The notes beneath the pieces were generated by a model. The model worked only from the letters and a program-made list of their open reading frames with translations. It had not been told where the DNA came from and did not search any database. Shown here piece by piece: positions 23,171-30,797 of a stretch of DNA of 35,857 bases. Made by a program: the position numbers and the translations under genes. This stretch comes from Nitrospirota bacterium (lineage in GTDB: Bacteria > Nitrospirota > Nitrospiria > 2-01-FULL-66-17), in the NCBI GenBank assembly GCA_016201825.1, contig JACQCD010000127.1, positions 1 through 35,857 of the forward strand, given 5' to 3'. Numbering within the stretch: position 1 is the first letter of the stretch; each line of letters opens with the position of its first letter.

Positions 23171-23844
23171 GCCGCGTCCTTGGCCTCGACGTACCCGTCC
23201 ACCACCGTCACCCGCCCGGTGATGGGGTTGATCGTGAGGGTGTAGTGCGCACGGTCGCGCTCTTCTAAGTGGATCGTGGTGCGCGTCACGACTCCCGAGG
23301 GAAACACCTGGGTGAACGCCCGTCCCTGGGTCACCATCCCCTGGTGGGACGTAACGACGTCCTGGAATCGGACATCTGTCGGCAACGCCCGCTTGGCGCC
23401 GACCGGCGGGCCTTCTTCCAAGACACCCCCGGTCTGCGTCAGCGTGGTGACCCAGTATTCCTTCGTCTCAAGATCATAGTTCAAGCGCTGGATCGTGTGG
23501 GACGCGACCGCTTCCTGGACCAGCGCCGCAACGAGACCCGCCACGTCGCGCGACGCGGACCGCGCATCGCCCGCCATCACATGGAGGAGGCGAGGCGTGA
23601 CCAGCATGGCGACCAAACCAAGAATCACCACCACGATCATGATCTCAAGCAACGTAAATCCGCCCTGCGCCAAGGGCGCAGGTGACAATCGTTCCCCTCC
23701 CTTCGGATCGCGTAGCAACCCGCCCCGCGCCGACGGCGCGGCGTGTAATCCCTCTTCTCCGCCCGGGTGGCGCAGCACGCCGCGCGCAGGTAGGGGTTCA
23801 GCATGCTGAACCCCTACCCAAAGATCCCGAGGCACACCACTCAC
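23167..23844 (-). CDS. gspH: Type II secretion minor pseudopilin GspH with repeat-expanded leader
   Basis: Minor pseudopilin. Mature part FTLLEIMIVVVILGLVAMLVTPRL with Glu +5, then a GspH-like domain (GLVAALVQEAVASHTIQRLNY and LPTDVRFQDVV) and a C-terminal strand pair ending TVVDGYVEAK. GTG 23844 overlaps the gspG stop (GTGA). The leader has 62 residues: 22 encoded partly by a 28-base perfect palindrome (WVGVQHAEPLP), then two 20-residue repeats ending ARGG and AQGG. As in gspI and gspJ, a Shine-Dalgarno (GGGAGG) and TTG lie in the nearest unit. Confidence 0.9.
   Translation of the reverse strand: MSGVPRDLWVGVQHAEPLPARGVLRHPGGEEGLHAAPSARGGLLRDPKGGERLSPAPLAQGGFTLLEIMIVVVILGLVAMLVTPRLLHVMAGDARSASRDVAGLVAALVQEAVASHTIQRLNYDLETKEYWVTTLTQTGGVLEEGPPVGAKRALPTDVRFQDVVTSHQGMVTQGRAFTQVFPSGVVTRTTIHLEERDRAHYTLTINPITGRVTVVDGYVEAKDAA
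23657..23776 (-). repeat. Two tandem 60-bp hairpin repeats in the gspH leader
   Basis: Units 23657-23716 and 23717-23776. The distal unit has changed both hairpin arms together (CCGCGCC with GGCGCGG instead of CTGCGCC with GGCGCAG), a compensatory change that keeps the stem. A partial match continues to about 23790, where the palindrome begins. Confidence 0.92.
23790..23817. repeat. 28-base perfect palindrome inside the gspH leader
   Basis: The 14-base half GTAGGGGTTCAGCA is followed by its exact reverse complement. It is in frame in gspH and encodes VGVQHAEPL within the leader. In the mRNA it would form a very stable hairpin about 27 bases after the GTG start. It is unrelated in sequence to the 60-bp unit and looks like a second short palindromic repeat inserted beside it. 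Confidence 0.9.
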
Positions 23845-24350
23845 TTCAAATCCCAGTTTTCCAGATCGGCGTCCTTGCCCTCGCCCCCGCGTTCACCGTC
23901 GGCTCCATACGAGGCGAGGTCGAAATCGCCGTGGCTGCCGGGCGATAGGTAGACGTAGGCATGACTCCACGGGTCCTTGGGAACTTTGGGCACATAGCCC
24001 CCGGAGCGCCACCGCTCCGGGATGGGACTCATCGACGGTTTGGTCACCAGTGCCTCCAAGCCCTGCTCGGTCGTCGGATAGACGCCGTTGTCGAGTTTGT
24101 AGAGGTGGAGCGCCTCCTCGATATTTTTGATTTCAACAATGGCCGCGGTCCGCCTCGCATCATCGGTGCGCCCCACGATTTTCGGCACGACCAGAATGGC
24201 CAAAATCGCCAAGATCGTCACGACGACCATCACTTCGATCAGAGTAAACGCGCCTTCTGCGTGGCGACGCAATCCGCACTGCGCCAACGGCGCAGACTGT
24301 AATCGTTCCAGTCCTCTCGGATCGCGCAGCAATCCATCTTCGCGTGTCAT
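23841..24350 (-). CDS. gspG: Type II secretion major pseudopilin GspG with altered leader
   Basis: Main subunit of the secretion pseudopilus. Mature part FTLIEVMVVVTILAILAILVVPKIVGR with Glu +5, then DDARRTAAIVEIKNIEEAL, LDNGVYPTTEQGLEALV and the calcium-loop region KDPWSHAYVYLSPGSHGDFDLASYGADGERGG, all typical of GspG. ATG 24350 has GAAGG upstream and follows gspF by 7 bp. The leader is 34 residues: MTREDG, one 20-residue repeat, then a truncated repeat LRRHAEGA. The residue before Phe is therefore Ala, not the nearly universal Gly. Removing the insert would give MTREDG-FTLIE, a textbook leader. Confidence 0.95.
   Translation of the reverse strand: MTREDGLLRDPRGLERLQSAPLAQCGLRRHAEGAFTLIEVMVVVTILAILAILVVPKIVGRTDDARRTAAIVEIKNIEEALHLYKLDNGVYPTTEQGLEALVTKPSMSPIPERWRSGGYVPKVPKDPWSHAYVYLSPGSHGDFDLASYGADGERGGEGKDADLENWDLK
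24247..24330 (-). repeat. One full and one truncated 60-bp repeat in the gspG leader
   Basis: The full unit is 24271-24330, with hairpin CTGCGCC-AAC-GGCGCAG. A shortened second unit of about 24 bases (24247-24270) joins it to the mature coding sequence and lacks the usual GCGGNTT end. This explains the Ala at -1. The total insert of 84 bases keeps the frame. Confidence 0.85.
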
Positions 24351-24357
24351 TCGACCT

Positions 24358-25572
24358 TCACCTCACAATTTGGCTCATTTCAAAAATCGGCAAGAGAATC
24401 GCGAGGACGATGAAGAGAATCACCCCGCCCATCACCAGAATCATCACCGGCGAGAGCAACGCCGTGAGCGCCCCCACCGTGGTCTCGACCTCGTGGTCGT
24501 ACGCTTCCGACACCTTCTTCAGCATCGTTTCGAGTTCGCCGCTGAGTTCTCCGACCGCGATCATGTGGGTCACCAACGGCGGAAACACCCCGCTGCGGCG
24601 GAGCGGCTCGGCGATGCTTTGGCCCTGCCGGATATTCTCCCGGGCGGACTCGATCGCGTCGGCGATGACGACGTTGTGGACCACGTTCTTGACGATCTCC
24701 AGCGCGGTCAGCAGACCGATCCCTCCCGCGAGGAGCGTGCTCAAGGTCGAGGTAAACCGCGAAAGCGCGATCATGCGGACCAGGCGACCGATCACCGGCA
24801 GCCGCAGCGCCGAGGCATCGTAGCGACGGCGGCCCGCCGGAGTGCGAACGTACCGCGCGATCGCCACCCCCCCGCCAACCCCCGCGAGCGCGAGAACCCA
24901 CCAGCCCAGCCGGAGGGCATCGCTGAGCGCGATCAGGACCACGGTCGGCCACGGCAGCGCCTGGTGCATGTCGGCGAAGACGACCGTGACCTTCGGCACG
25001 ACGAACGCCACCAAAAAGACCAGGATGATCACGCTGACCGCCAACATCAGCAGCGGGTAGGTCAGCGCCGCCATCACTTGGTTGCGCAGGCGAGCCTGCC
25101 GCTCGAGAAACTCGGCCAGGCTTAAGAGCACGCGGTCCAACGTCCCGCTGGCCTCACCGACGCGCACCATGTTCACATACAGCAACGAGAACACCGAGGG
25201 GTGGGCCGCCAGCGCATCGGCGAACGAGGCCCCCTCGCGGATGCGTTCGCGCACCCCGGCGACGACACGCTTCACGGACGTGCGCTCGACCTGCTCGCCG
25301 AGCGCGCCGAGCGAATCCACCAAGGGAAGACCGGCGGTCAAGAGCGTGGAGAGCTGCCGCGTAAGCACCGATAACTCCGCCATGGACACGCGCTCGCCGA
25401 AGAGCGCCCGCCGTCCGCCGGCACTCGGCCGCGCGGCCCCGACCGCCACGTCCACCGGGAACACGCCGGTCCGCTTGAGCTTGAGCCGCGCCTCCTTGAC
25501 GTTGTCGGCGTCGATGACGCCGGAGACCGTCTTGCCCTCGGCCGTCAGCGCGGTGTACTCGAACACGGCCAT
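24358..25572 (-). CDS. gspF: Type II secretion inner-membrane platform protein GspF
   Basis: Polytopic platform protein that couples the GspE motor to pseudopilus growth. The 404 residues contain two repeated T2SSF domains (about 70-195 and 270-395), with LSVLTRQLSTLLTAGLPLVDSL and FTSTLSTLLAGGIGLLTALEI. Helices lie near 170-190, 220-240 and 375-400. The N-terminal MAVFEYTALTAEGKTVSGVI is the usual GspF start. ATG 25572 lies one base after the gspE stop. Confidence 0.97.
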   Translation of the reverse strand: MAVFEYTALTAEGKTVSGVIDADNVKEARLKLKRTGVFPVDVAVGAARPSAGGRRALFGERVSMAELSVLTRQLSTLLTAGLPLVDSLGALGEQVERTSVKRVVAGVRERIREGASFADALAAHPSVFSLLYVNMVRVGEASGTLDRVLLSLAEFLERQARLRNQVMAALTYPLLMLAVSVIILVFLVAFVVPKVTVVFADMHQALPWPTVVLIALSDALRLGWWVLALAGVGGGVAIARYVRTPAGRRRYDASALRLPVIGRLVRMIALSRFTSTLSTLLAGGIGLLTALEIVKNVVHNVVIADAIESARENIRQGQSIAEPLRRSGVFPPLVTHMIAVGELSGELETMLKKVSEAYDHEVETTVGALTALLSPVMILVMGGVILFIVLAILLPIFEMSQIVR

Positions 25573-25573
25573 C

Positions 25574-27289
25574 CTACACCACGTCTTCGGCGGTCACGCG
25601 CAACACCTCTTCGGTGGTCGTCACGCCATCCAGCACTTTGCGCGCGCCGTCCTCGCGCAGCGTGGTCATCCCGCGCTCGACCGCGCGCGCCTTGATCGCA
25701 TTCGCATCGGCCTTGGCCAAGATCAAGGCTCGCACCTCATCCTCCATCACCAGGATTTCGTAGATACCGGTTCGGCCCCGGTAGCCGGTGGTCAAGCACT
25801 CGTGGCAGCCCCCCGCCTTGTAACAGGTCGCGGCGGCCGCGCGGTCGGGCGCGATGCCCAGCTTGGCGAGTTCGGTCGGGGCCGGTCGGTAGGCCTGGCG
25901 ACACGCGGGGCAGAGAACGCGAACCAGGCGCTGCGCCACGATCGCCACGACCGACGAGGCCACCAGGAAGGGCTCGATGCCCATATCCAGCAGCCGGGTG
26001 ACCGCGCCCGCGGCATCGTTGGTGTGGAGCGTCGAGAACACGAGGTGGCCGGTGAGCGAGGCGTGGATGGCGATCTCCGCCGTTTCACCGTCCCGAATCT
26101 CTCCAACCATGATGACGTCGGGGTCCTGGCGGAGGATCGAGCGCAATCCCGCGGCGAACGTGAGGTTGATCTTAGGGTTGATCTGCATCTGGCCAACGCC
26201 CCGGAGCTGGTATTCGATCGGGTCCTCGATGGTGATGATGTTCTTCTCGGGTGCGTTGATCGTGTTGAGCGCGGCGTATAACGTCTTGGTCTTACCGCTC
26301 CCGGTCGGACCCGTCACCAGCACGATCCCGTGGCTGAGCCGGATCAAGTGGTCGAGCGTCCCGAGCCGATCGGGCTGCAGGCCGATCTGCGACAGCTTGA
26401 GCAGCAGGTTGCCCTTATCCAACAGGCGCAAGACCAGGCGCTCGCCATGCGCGGTGGGAATCGCCGAGACGCGGATGTCCACGTCCCGACCCGCGATCTT
26501 GATGCCGATTCGTCCATCCTGGGGGAGGCGCTTTTCCGCGATGTTGAGGCCCGCCATGATCTTGATCCGCGAGATGATACTCGCCTGCAACCGTTTCGGC
26601 GGGGTGAGCACATTGTAGAGCACGCCGTCGATGCGATAGCGGATCATGAGGTCGCGCTCGAACGGTTCGACGTGAATGTCGCTCGCCCGCTTTTTGACCG
26701 CCTCGAACAGCAACGAGTTCACCAGCTTGATGATCGGCGCTTCATCGGTCGCTTCGAGGAGATCGCGGGGTTCCTCCTCCAGCGCCGTGGCCAGCCGATC
26801 GAGGGTTTCGGCGCCCAGGTCTTCGATCACCTGCTCGGCCGAATCGGCCGGTCGCTCATAGGCCTGGTTGATGCCGGACAGCACGGCGCGGGCCGACGCC
26901 ACCACCGGCGTCACGGGTTTGGACAGAAGCAACCGCAGGTCGTCGAGCGGCGCCGTTGCGGACGGGTGGGGCGTCGCCACCTCCACCACACCGCTCACCT
27001 CGCGCAGCGGCAAGAGTTCGTATCGCTTGGCAAACGCGATCGGGACCTTGGCGACCAGCGCCTTGTCGACGTCCTCGACCGCGAGGTGCCGGCGGTACGG
27101 GATGCCGAGCTGCTCGCCCAGCGCTTCCAGCACCGCGTCCTCTCCGATGTATCCCAGCTTCACCAGCACCTCGCCGATCCGACCGCCTTTCTCGCGTTGC
27201 AGCGACAAACCTTGCTCAAGATGCTCGGCACTCAGGCCGGATTTCGATCGGAGGATCTCGCCGAGGAGTCGGGAGTGGGGCCGTGCCAT
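25574..27289 (-). CDS. gspE: Type II secretion ATPase GspE
   Basis: Cytoplasmic hexameric motor of the system. The 571 residues include an N-terminal GspE/PilB N1 domain (about 1-145), the CTE core with Walker A GPTGSGKT (327-334), an Asp box IEDPIEYQ, Walker B VIMVGEIRD (392-400) and His box GHLVFSTLHTND. A tetracysteine zinc site (C460, C463, C495, C498, in CPAC and CHEC) is intact, as in most GspE and PilB. The gene lies 51 bp after gspD. PilB is the alternative, but the flanking gsp genes settle it. Confidence 0.97.
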   Translation of the reverse strand: MARPHSRLLGEILRSKSGLSAEHLEQGLSLQREKGGRIGEVLVKLGYIGEDAVLEALGEQLGIPYRRHLAVEDVDKALVAKVPIAFAKRYELLPLREVSGVVEVATPHPSATAPLDDLRLLLSKPVTPVVASARAVLSGINQAYERPADSAEQVIEDLGAETLDRLATALEEEPRDLLEATDEAPIIKLVNSLLFEAVKKRASDIHVEPFERDLMIRYRIDGVLYNVLTPPKRLQASIISRIKIMAGLNIAEKRLPQDGRIGIKIAGRDVDIRVSAIPTAHGERLVLRLLDKGNLLLKLSQIGLQPDRLGTLDHLIRLSHGIVLVTGPTGSGKTKTLYAALNTINAPEKNIITIEDPIEYQLRGVGQMQINPKINLTFAAGLRSILRQDPDVIMVGEIRDGETAEIAIHASLTGHLVFSTLHTNDAAGAVTRLLDMGIEPFLVASSVVAIVAQRLVRVLCPACRQAYRPAPTELAKLGIAPDRAAAATCYKAGGCHECLTTGYRGRTGIYEILVMEDEVRALILAKADANAIKARAVERGMTTLREDGARKVLDGVTTTEEVLRVTAEDVV

Positions 27290-27340
27290 GTCGTCTCTTC
27301 ACCCGCGTCGCCGCGCCCTGGCGCACGGCGCGGTGCGTTC

Positions 27341-28903
27341 CTAGTCTTTCGGCTCGGGAGGGTTGACCCCATCGAGCACGGTGCGCTGGATGTCGGTTTT
27401 CTCGATCTTGAGCTCGCCCAGGTAGCGGGTCATGTCCTCGCTCTTCTCGTTCTTCACTCGCGCGAGATCGGTGGGCGTCTTGACGATCGTCGGGGTCAGA
27501 AAAATCAAGAGATCGGTCTTCTCGATTCGCTTCGAACGAAATTTAAAGAACCAGCCGAGGAGGGGAATGTCCCCCAGCAGCGGGATCTTCCGTTCCGTCA
27601 TGGTCACGTTGTCCCGCATCAGTCCGCCGATCACCGACGTCTGACCGTCCCGCACCAACACCGACGTCGTCGCCGACCGCTTGTTGGTGGTCGGGCCGAG
27701 CACCACCGAACCGACCGACTGGGATTCGCCCGACACGGTCGAGATTTCCTGGAAGACATCCAGCTTGACCAGGTCGCTCTCCAAAATCTGGGGGGTCAAC
27801 CGCAGCGTAATCCCCACATCCCGTCGTTCGATCGTGGTGATCGTGTTCCCTCCCGACGTCTGGCTCTGACCGGTGGGGAACGGGCGGTTCTCGCCCACAA
27901 TGATCTCGGCTTTCTGATTGTCACTGGTGAGAATCTGGGGCGTCGAGAGGATGTTGACGTCGTTCCGGCTTTGCAGCGCGTGGAGAACATCTCGAACGTT
28001 AAACGCGCTCACCTTGTTCAAATCCAGCGACGTGGTCAAGAGCCCCGAGAGCGTCGGCGGCTGATCGTTGAGCCCGCCGAGGACCGTGAGGTTGTGCGCC
28101 GGCGTCTGGACGCCGAAGAGCGTGCTCAAATCGCCGCCCAGCTCGCGCAAGCGGTCGACCGCCACCTCCATGATGACGGTCTCGACGTAGACCTGCCGGC
28201 GCGCCGTATCCAGTTTTTGGATCACGTCTTTCAGGATGTCCAAATCCCGCGCGCTGGCGGTGATGACCAGGGAATTGGTGGGCTTATCGGCGAGGAGCTG
28301 AACCGTGCCCTCGAACTCACCCGCCGGGCGGATCCCCGGACGCGAGGGACCGGTCTGTCCCGGGCGCGCCACCACCACGTTGAGGACCTTCACCAGTTCC
28401 TCGGCGGTGGCGTTGGCCAACGGGTAGACCTCCACCATCCGGTCCGGTGGCACTTCCGCGACGGGAATGATTTGCGTCACTTCACCCGCCGGAATCGCCG
28501 CGAATCCCTTGAGCTCCAGGACCGACAGAAACACGCGGTAGGCATCGTCGACCGACAGTTTCGCCGGAGAAAAGATCGTCACTTTTCCTTTGACCTTTTC
28601 ATCGATCACAAAATTTTTGTGGGTCAGTTCTGAGAAGAACTTCACGAGGATCGGAAGGTCGACGTCCTTGAAATCCAGCGCGATCGCTCCGCGTCCGGAG
28701 GGAGTGGCGGAGGTGGAGACGCCAGCAGGGACCGGAGCCTGCGCCGCCGGCGCAGCGCCGACCGGCGGCTCTTGGGCGCGCGCGGGGAGCGAACCGCCAA
28801 CCGCGCCCCACACGAGGAACCCGACCATCACCAGGAAGGGACCCGGGGACCTGCGGCGAGGAACCAGCGCGATCGATCGGGGCAGGGAAGACCGCCCCGT
28901 CAT
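27341..28903 (-). CDS. gspD: Type II secretion outer-membrane secretin GspD
   Basis: Multimeric outer-membrane channel. The 520 residues have a signal peptide (ending about SLPARAQ), an N0 domain (IALDFKDVDLPILVKFFSEL), N1-type KH-like repeats (MVEVYPLANATAEELVKVLNVVV and QLLADKPTNSLVITASARDL) and the secretin core with VYVETVIMEV, NILSTPQILTSDNQKAEI, VGITLRLTPQI, ATTSVLVRDGQTSVIGGL and LLIFLTPTIV. It is about 130 residues shorter than E. coli GspD, consistent with one fewer N-domain. No clear S-domain is seen at the C-terminus, so pilotin use is doubtful. ATG 28903 has only a weak RBS. Confidence 0.96.
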   Translation of the reverse strand: MTGRSSLPRSIALVPRRRSPGPFLVMVGFLVWGAVGGSLPARAQEPPVGAAPAAQAPVPAGVSTSATPSGRGAIALDFKDVDLPILVKFFSELTHKNFVIDEKVKGKVTIFSPAKLSVDDAYRVFLSVLELKGFAAIPAGEVTQIIPVAEVPPDRMVEVYPLANATAEELVKVLNVVVARPGQTGPSRPGIRPAGEFEGTVQLLADKPTNSLVITASARDLDILKDVIQKLDTARRQVYVETVIMEVAVDRLRELGGDLSTLFGVQTPAHNLTVLGGLNDQPPTLSGLLTTSLDLNKVSAFNVRDVLHALQSRNDVNILSTPQILTSDNQKAEIIVGENRPFPTGQSQTSGGNTITTIERRDVGITLRLTPQILESDLVKLDVFQEISTVSGESQSVGSVVLGPTTNKRSATTSVLVRDGQTSVIGGLMRDNVTMTERKIPLLGDIPLLGWFFKFRSKRIEKTDLLIFLTPTIVKTPTDLARVKNEKSEDMTRYLGELKIEKTDIQRTVLDGVNPPEPKD

Positions 28904-29008
28904 GCCGGAATCCGGCGACCCTGGGACATGAAGAAGGACCGCCGACGCGGTCGACCGATCGATGGGACCCCGGCGAGCCGAGAGCCGAATCGAAGAGAAC
29001 CCGCGCGC

Positions 29009-29914
29009 TTACCTGATCTCATACGCAAAGCTTTCGCGCCGGTTGTTGCGCACGAAGTCGAGGGCGATGTTGGTTTCATCCTTGAGCTGCTGAAACACCC
29101 ACATAAAATTTTCAGGGTCCCTGATCTCCACGCCGTTGATCTGCTGCAAGACGTCCCCGTTCTGCAGACCGATCTTGGCGTAGAGGCTGTCGGGCGCGAT
29201 CGAAAAAATCTTGAAGCCGTCGGGCTTCCCGTCGGTGAAGTTCGGGATCACCCGGGCCTTGGTCAAGAGTTGCGGAAGGTTGCTCAGCGCCGCCGACACC
29301 TCCTGCTTATCCAAAACCCACCGGTTGGGCTGCACTTGCCTGACCCCGGACGTCGTGGCCGGGGTCTCGAGCGACGCCCGCTGGCCCCCGGGGGGACCGG
29401 GAGCCCCGACGTCCTCGGTGCCATCGGTGTACAGGGTCAGGATCTGTTGTTGCGAGCCTTGCCGCACCACCACCTGGTTCCGTTCCACCTTCGCCAGGAC
29501 GGCGCCGTCCTTGACGACGTCTTGGAGGCGATACACCCGCTGTTCGTGGGTGGCTCGATCCTCGATCACGGCAAACGACGGCGCACCCTCCCCTTCCCCG
29601 GTTCCGATCAGGGACAGGTTCAGGTCGAGCGGCGCGGTTGGAGCGGGCGTCTCGACCGCCGGAGGCGGGACGGACCCGCGTGAGACCGGGTGAAAGAGGT
29701 CGCCCTCGAGGATCCTGCGGTAGGCCGTCGGATCGGACGCGGGCACCGCAACTCGCGTCGGGAGGCCGGCCACCCGATCGTCGACCTGGATGGACGCTTC
29801 CAGTTTGCGGGCGATGACAAGGTTGACGAGATCAGCCGTGATATAGGCGCCAGCCGTCAGCACGGCCAGATGAATCCCCACCCATAAACGGCTGTTCCAC
29901 CACGTAATATTCAT
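29009..29914 (-). CDS. gspC: Type II secretion protein GspC
   Basis: Inner-membrane protein that connects the platform to the secretin and helps choose substrates. The 301 residues have one N-terminal helix (about 10-32), a Pro-rich linker, the homology region (LDLNLSLIGTGEGEGAPSFAVIEDRATHEQRVY) and a C-terminal PDZ domain (about 205-290: GFKIFSIAPDSLYAKIGLQNGDVLQQING). ATG 29914 was chosen for its GGAGGAA site 5 bases upstream; a longer start at 29962 lacks one. It is the first gene of the operon, about 84 bases after the predicted start site. Confidence 0.95.
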   Translation of the reverse strand: MNITWWNSRLWVGIHLAVLTAGAYITADLVNLVIARKLEASIQVDDRVAGLPTRVAVPASDPTAYRRILEGDLFHPVSRGSVPPPAVETPAPTAPLDLNLSLIGTGEGEGAPSFAVIEDRATHEQRVYRLQDVVKDGAVLAKVERNQVVVRQGSQQQILTLYTDGTEDVGAPGPPGGQRASLETPATTSGVRQVQPNRWVLDKQEVSAALSNLPQLLTKARVIPNFTDGKPDGFKIFSIAPDSLYAKIGLQNGDVLQQINGVEIRDPENFMWVFQQLKDETNIALDFVRNNRRESFAYEIR

Positions 29915-29968
29915 GATTCCTCCGTCGCGCCAAGCGACGAAAACCCCTGATCCGTCAATCACCTTCGC

Positions 29969-29996
29969 GCATCGTCACCCATCGGGTGAGGGATGC
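29969..29996 (-). promoter_or_regulatory. Hairpin at the 5' end of the type II secretion mRNA
   Basis: GCATC/GATGC and TCACCC/GGGTGA form an 11-bp stem with minor bulges around a 3-base loop, starting within about 2 bases of the predicted transcription start. Without a T-run it is unlikely to be an intrinsic terminator. A stabilising 5' hairpin or a protein site is possible. Confidence 0.5.
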
Positions 29997-30004
29997 CGCG
30001 GATA

Positions 30005-30034
30005 ATTATCGGGGATGGTCCGAGGGTTTGTCAA
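30005..30034 (-). promoter_or_regulatory. Sigma70-type promoter of the type II secretion operon
   Basis: On the minus strand a perfect TTGACA (30029-30034) and GATAAT (30005-30010, 5 of 6) are 18 bases apart, in the gap between the rhomboid gene and gspC. It is one of the best promoter matches in the window. Confidence 0.8.
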
Positions 30035-30066
30035 GAAAACCGAGCCGCCACGCGTGGCCGCATCGG

Positions 30067-30738
30067 TCAAACGTGGCGCTGGGGCCATCGGCGGACAAAC
30101 AGACGGATCAGCAGCATCCCGGCTAGAAATCCTCCGACGTGGGCGAACCACGCGACGCCGCCTCCGCGTCCTCCCAGGCTCAGCGTCCCGCTGAAGAGCT
30201 GGATCACGATCCAAAACCCCAGCACGAACGCGGCGGGAACGTACACCAACCGCGTGTAGAAACCCAGCGGGATCAGCGTGAGGACCCGCGCGCGGGGGAA
30301 CAGCAGCAGATAGGCTCCCAGCACGCCGGAAATCGCCCCGCTCGCCCCGATCATCGGCACCACTGAGGCCGGGGCCGACAGGGCGTGGGCGTAGGCGGCC
30401 GCGACGCCGCAGAGCAGATAGAACACGACGAAGCGGCCGTGCCCCATGACGTCTTCGATGTTGTTGCCGAAAATCCACAGGTACAACATATTCCCGCCGA
30501 CGTGCATGATGCCGCCGTGCAAAAACATCGCCGTGAAGAGCGTCACAGTCGGAGGGATCGGAGACGTCGGCTCGCCGCCGAAGAGGGCGAGGGGGGTCGC
30601 GCCGAAGGTGGCGACGAACGCTTGTCCAGCCGCACCGAGCGAGAGTTGGTACGCGAAGACGGCCGCGTTGATCACGATCAGGCCGACCGTCACCACCGGC
30701 GTGATCGTCGTGGGGTTGTCGTCCTTGAGGGGAATCAT
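30067..30738 (-). CDS. Rhomboid family intramembrane serine protease
   Basis: Inner-membrane protease of 223 residues with about six helices. The catalytic Ser lies in MIGASGAISGVLGAYLL and the His in AHVGGFLAGMLL; the earlier HGGIMHVGGNMLYLWIFGNNIED holds the conserved His/Asn loop and the L1 WxxG-like element. The N-terminus (MIPLKDDNPTTITPVVT) is typical of the rhomboids found next to housekeeping genes in this kind of genome. The substrate is unknown. It lies 59 bp after gpmI and upstream of the gsp promoter, so it probably ends the proA-gpmI transcript. Confidence 0.93.
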   Translation of the reverse strand: MIPLKDDNPTTITPVVTVGLIVINAAVFAYQLSLGAAGQAFVATFGATPLALFGGEPTSPIPPTVTLFTAMFLHGGIMHVGGNMLYLWIFGNNIEDVMGHGRFVVFYLLCGVAAAYAHALSAPASVVPMIGASGAISGVLGAYLLLFPRARVLTLIPLGFYTRLVYVPAAFVLGFWIVIQLFSGTLSLGGRGGGVAWFAHVGGFLAGMLLIRLFVRRWPQRHV

Positions 30739-30797
30739 GCCTTGCCGACGAGGGGTGGCCGAGCGGTGATGGCTACGCCGCGCTCACGGACGCCCGC

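Noticed and set aside
22450-24330. CRISPR-like appearance of the regularly spaced 60-bp units
   Set aside because: Units abut directly with no spacers, keep the reading frame and are spread over four genes; no cas genes are present.
26330-28633. 767-codon open frame on the plus strand opposite gspE and gspD
   Set aside because: It lies wholly antisense to two unmistakable genes, has Arg/His/Asp-rich composition typical of reversed GC-rich codons, and shows no domain.
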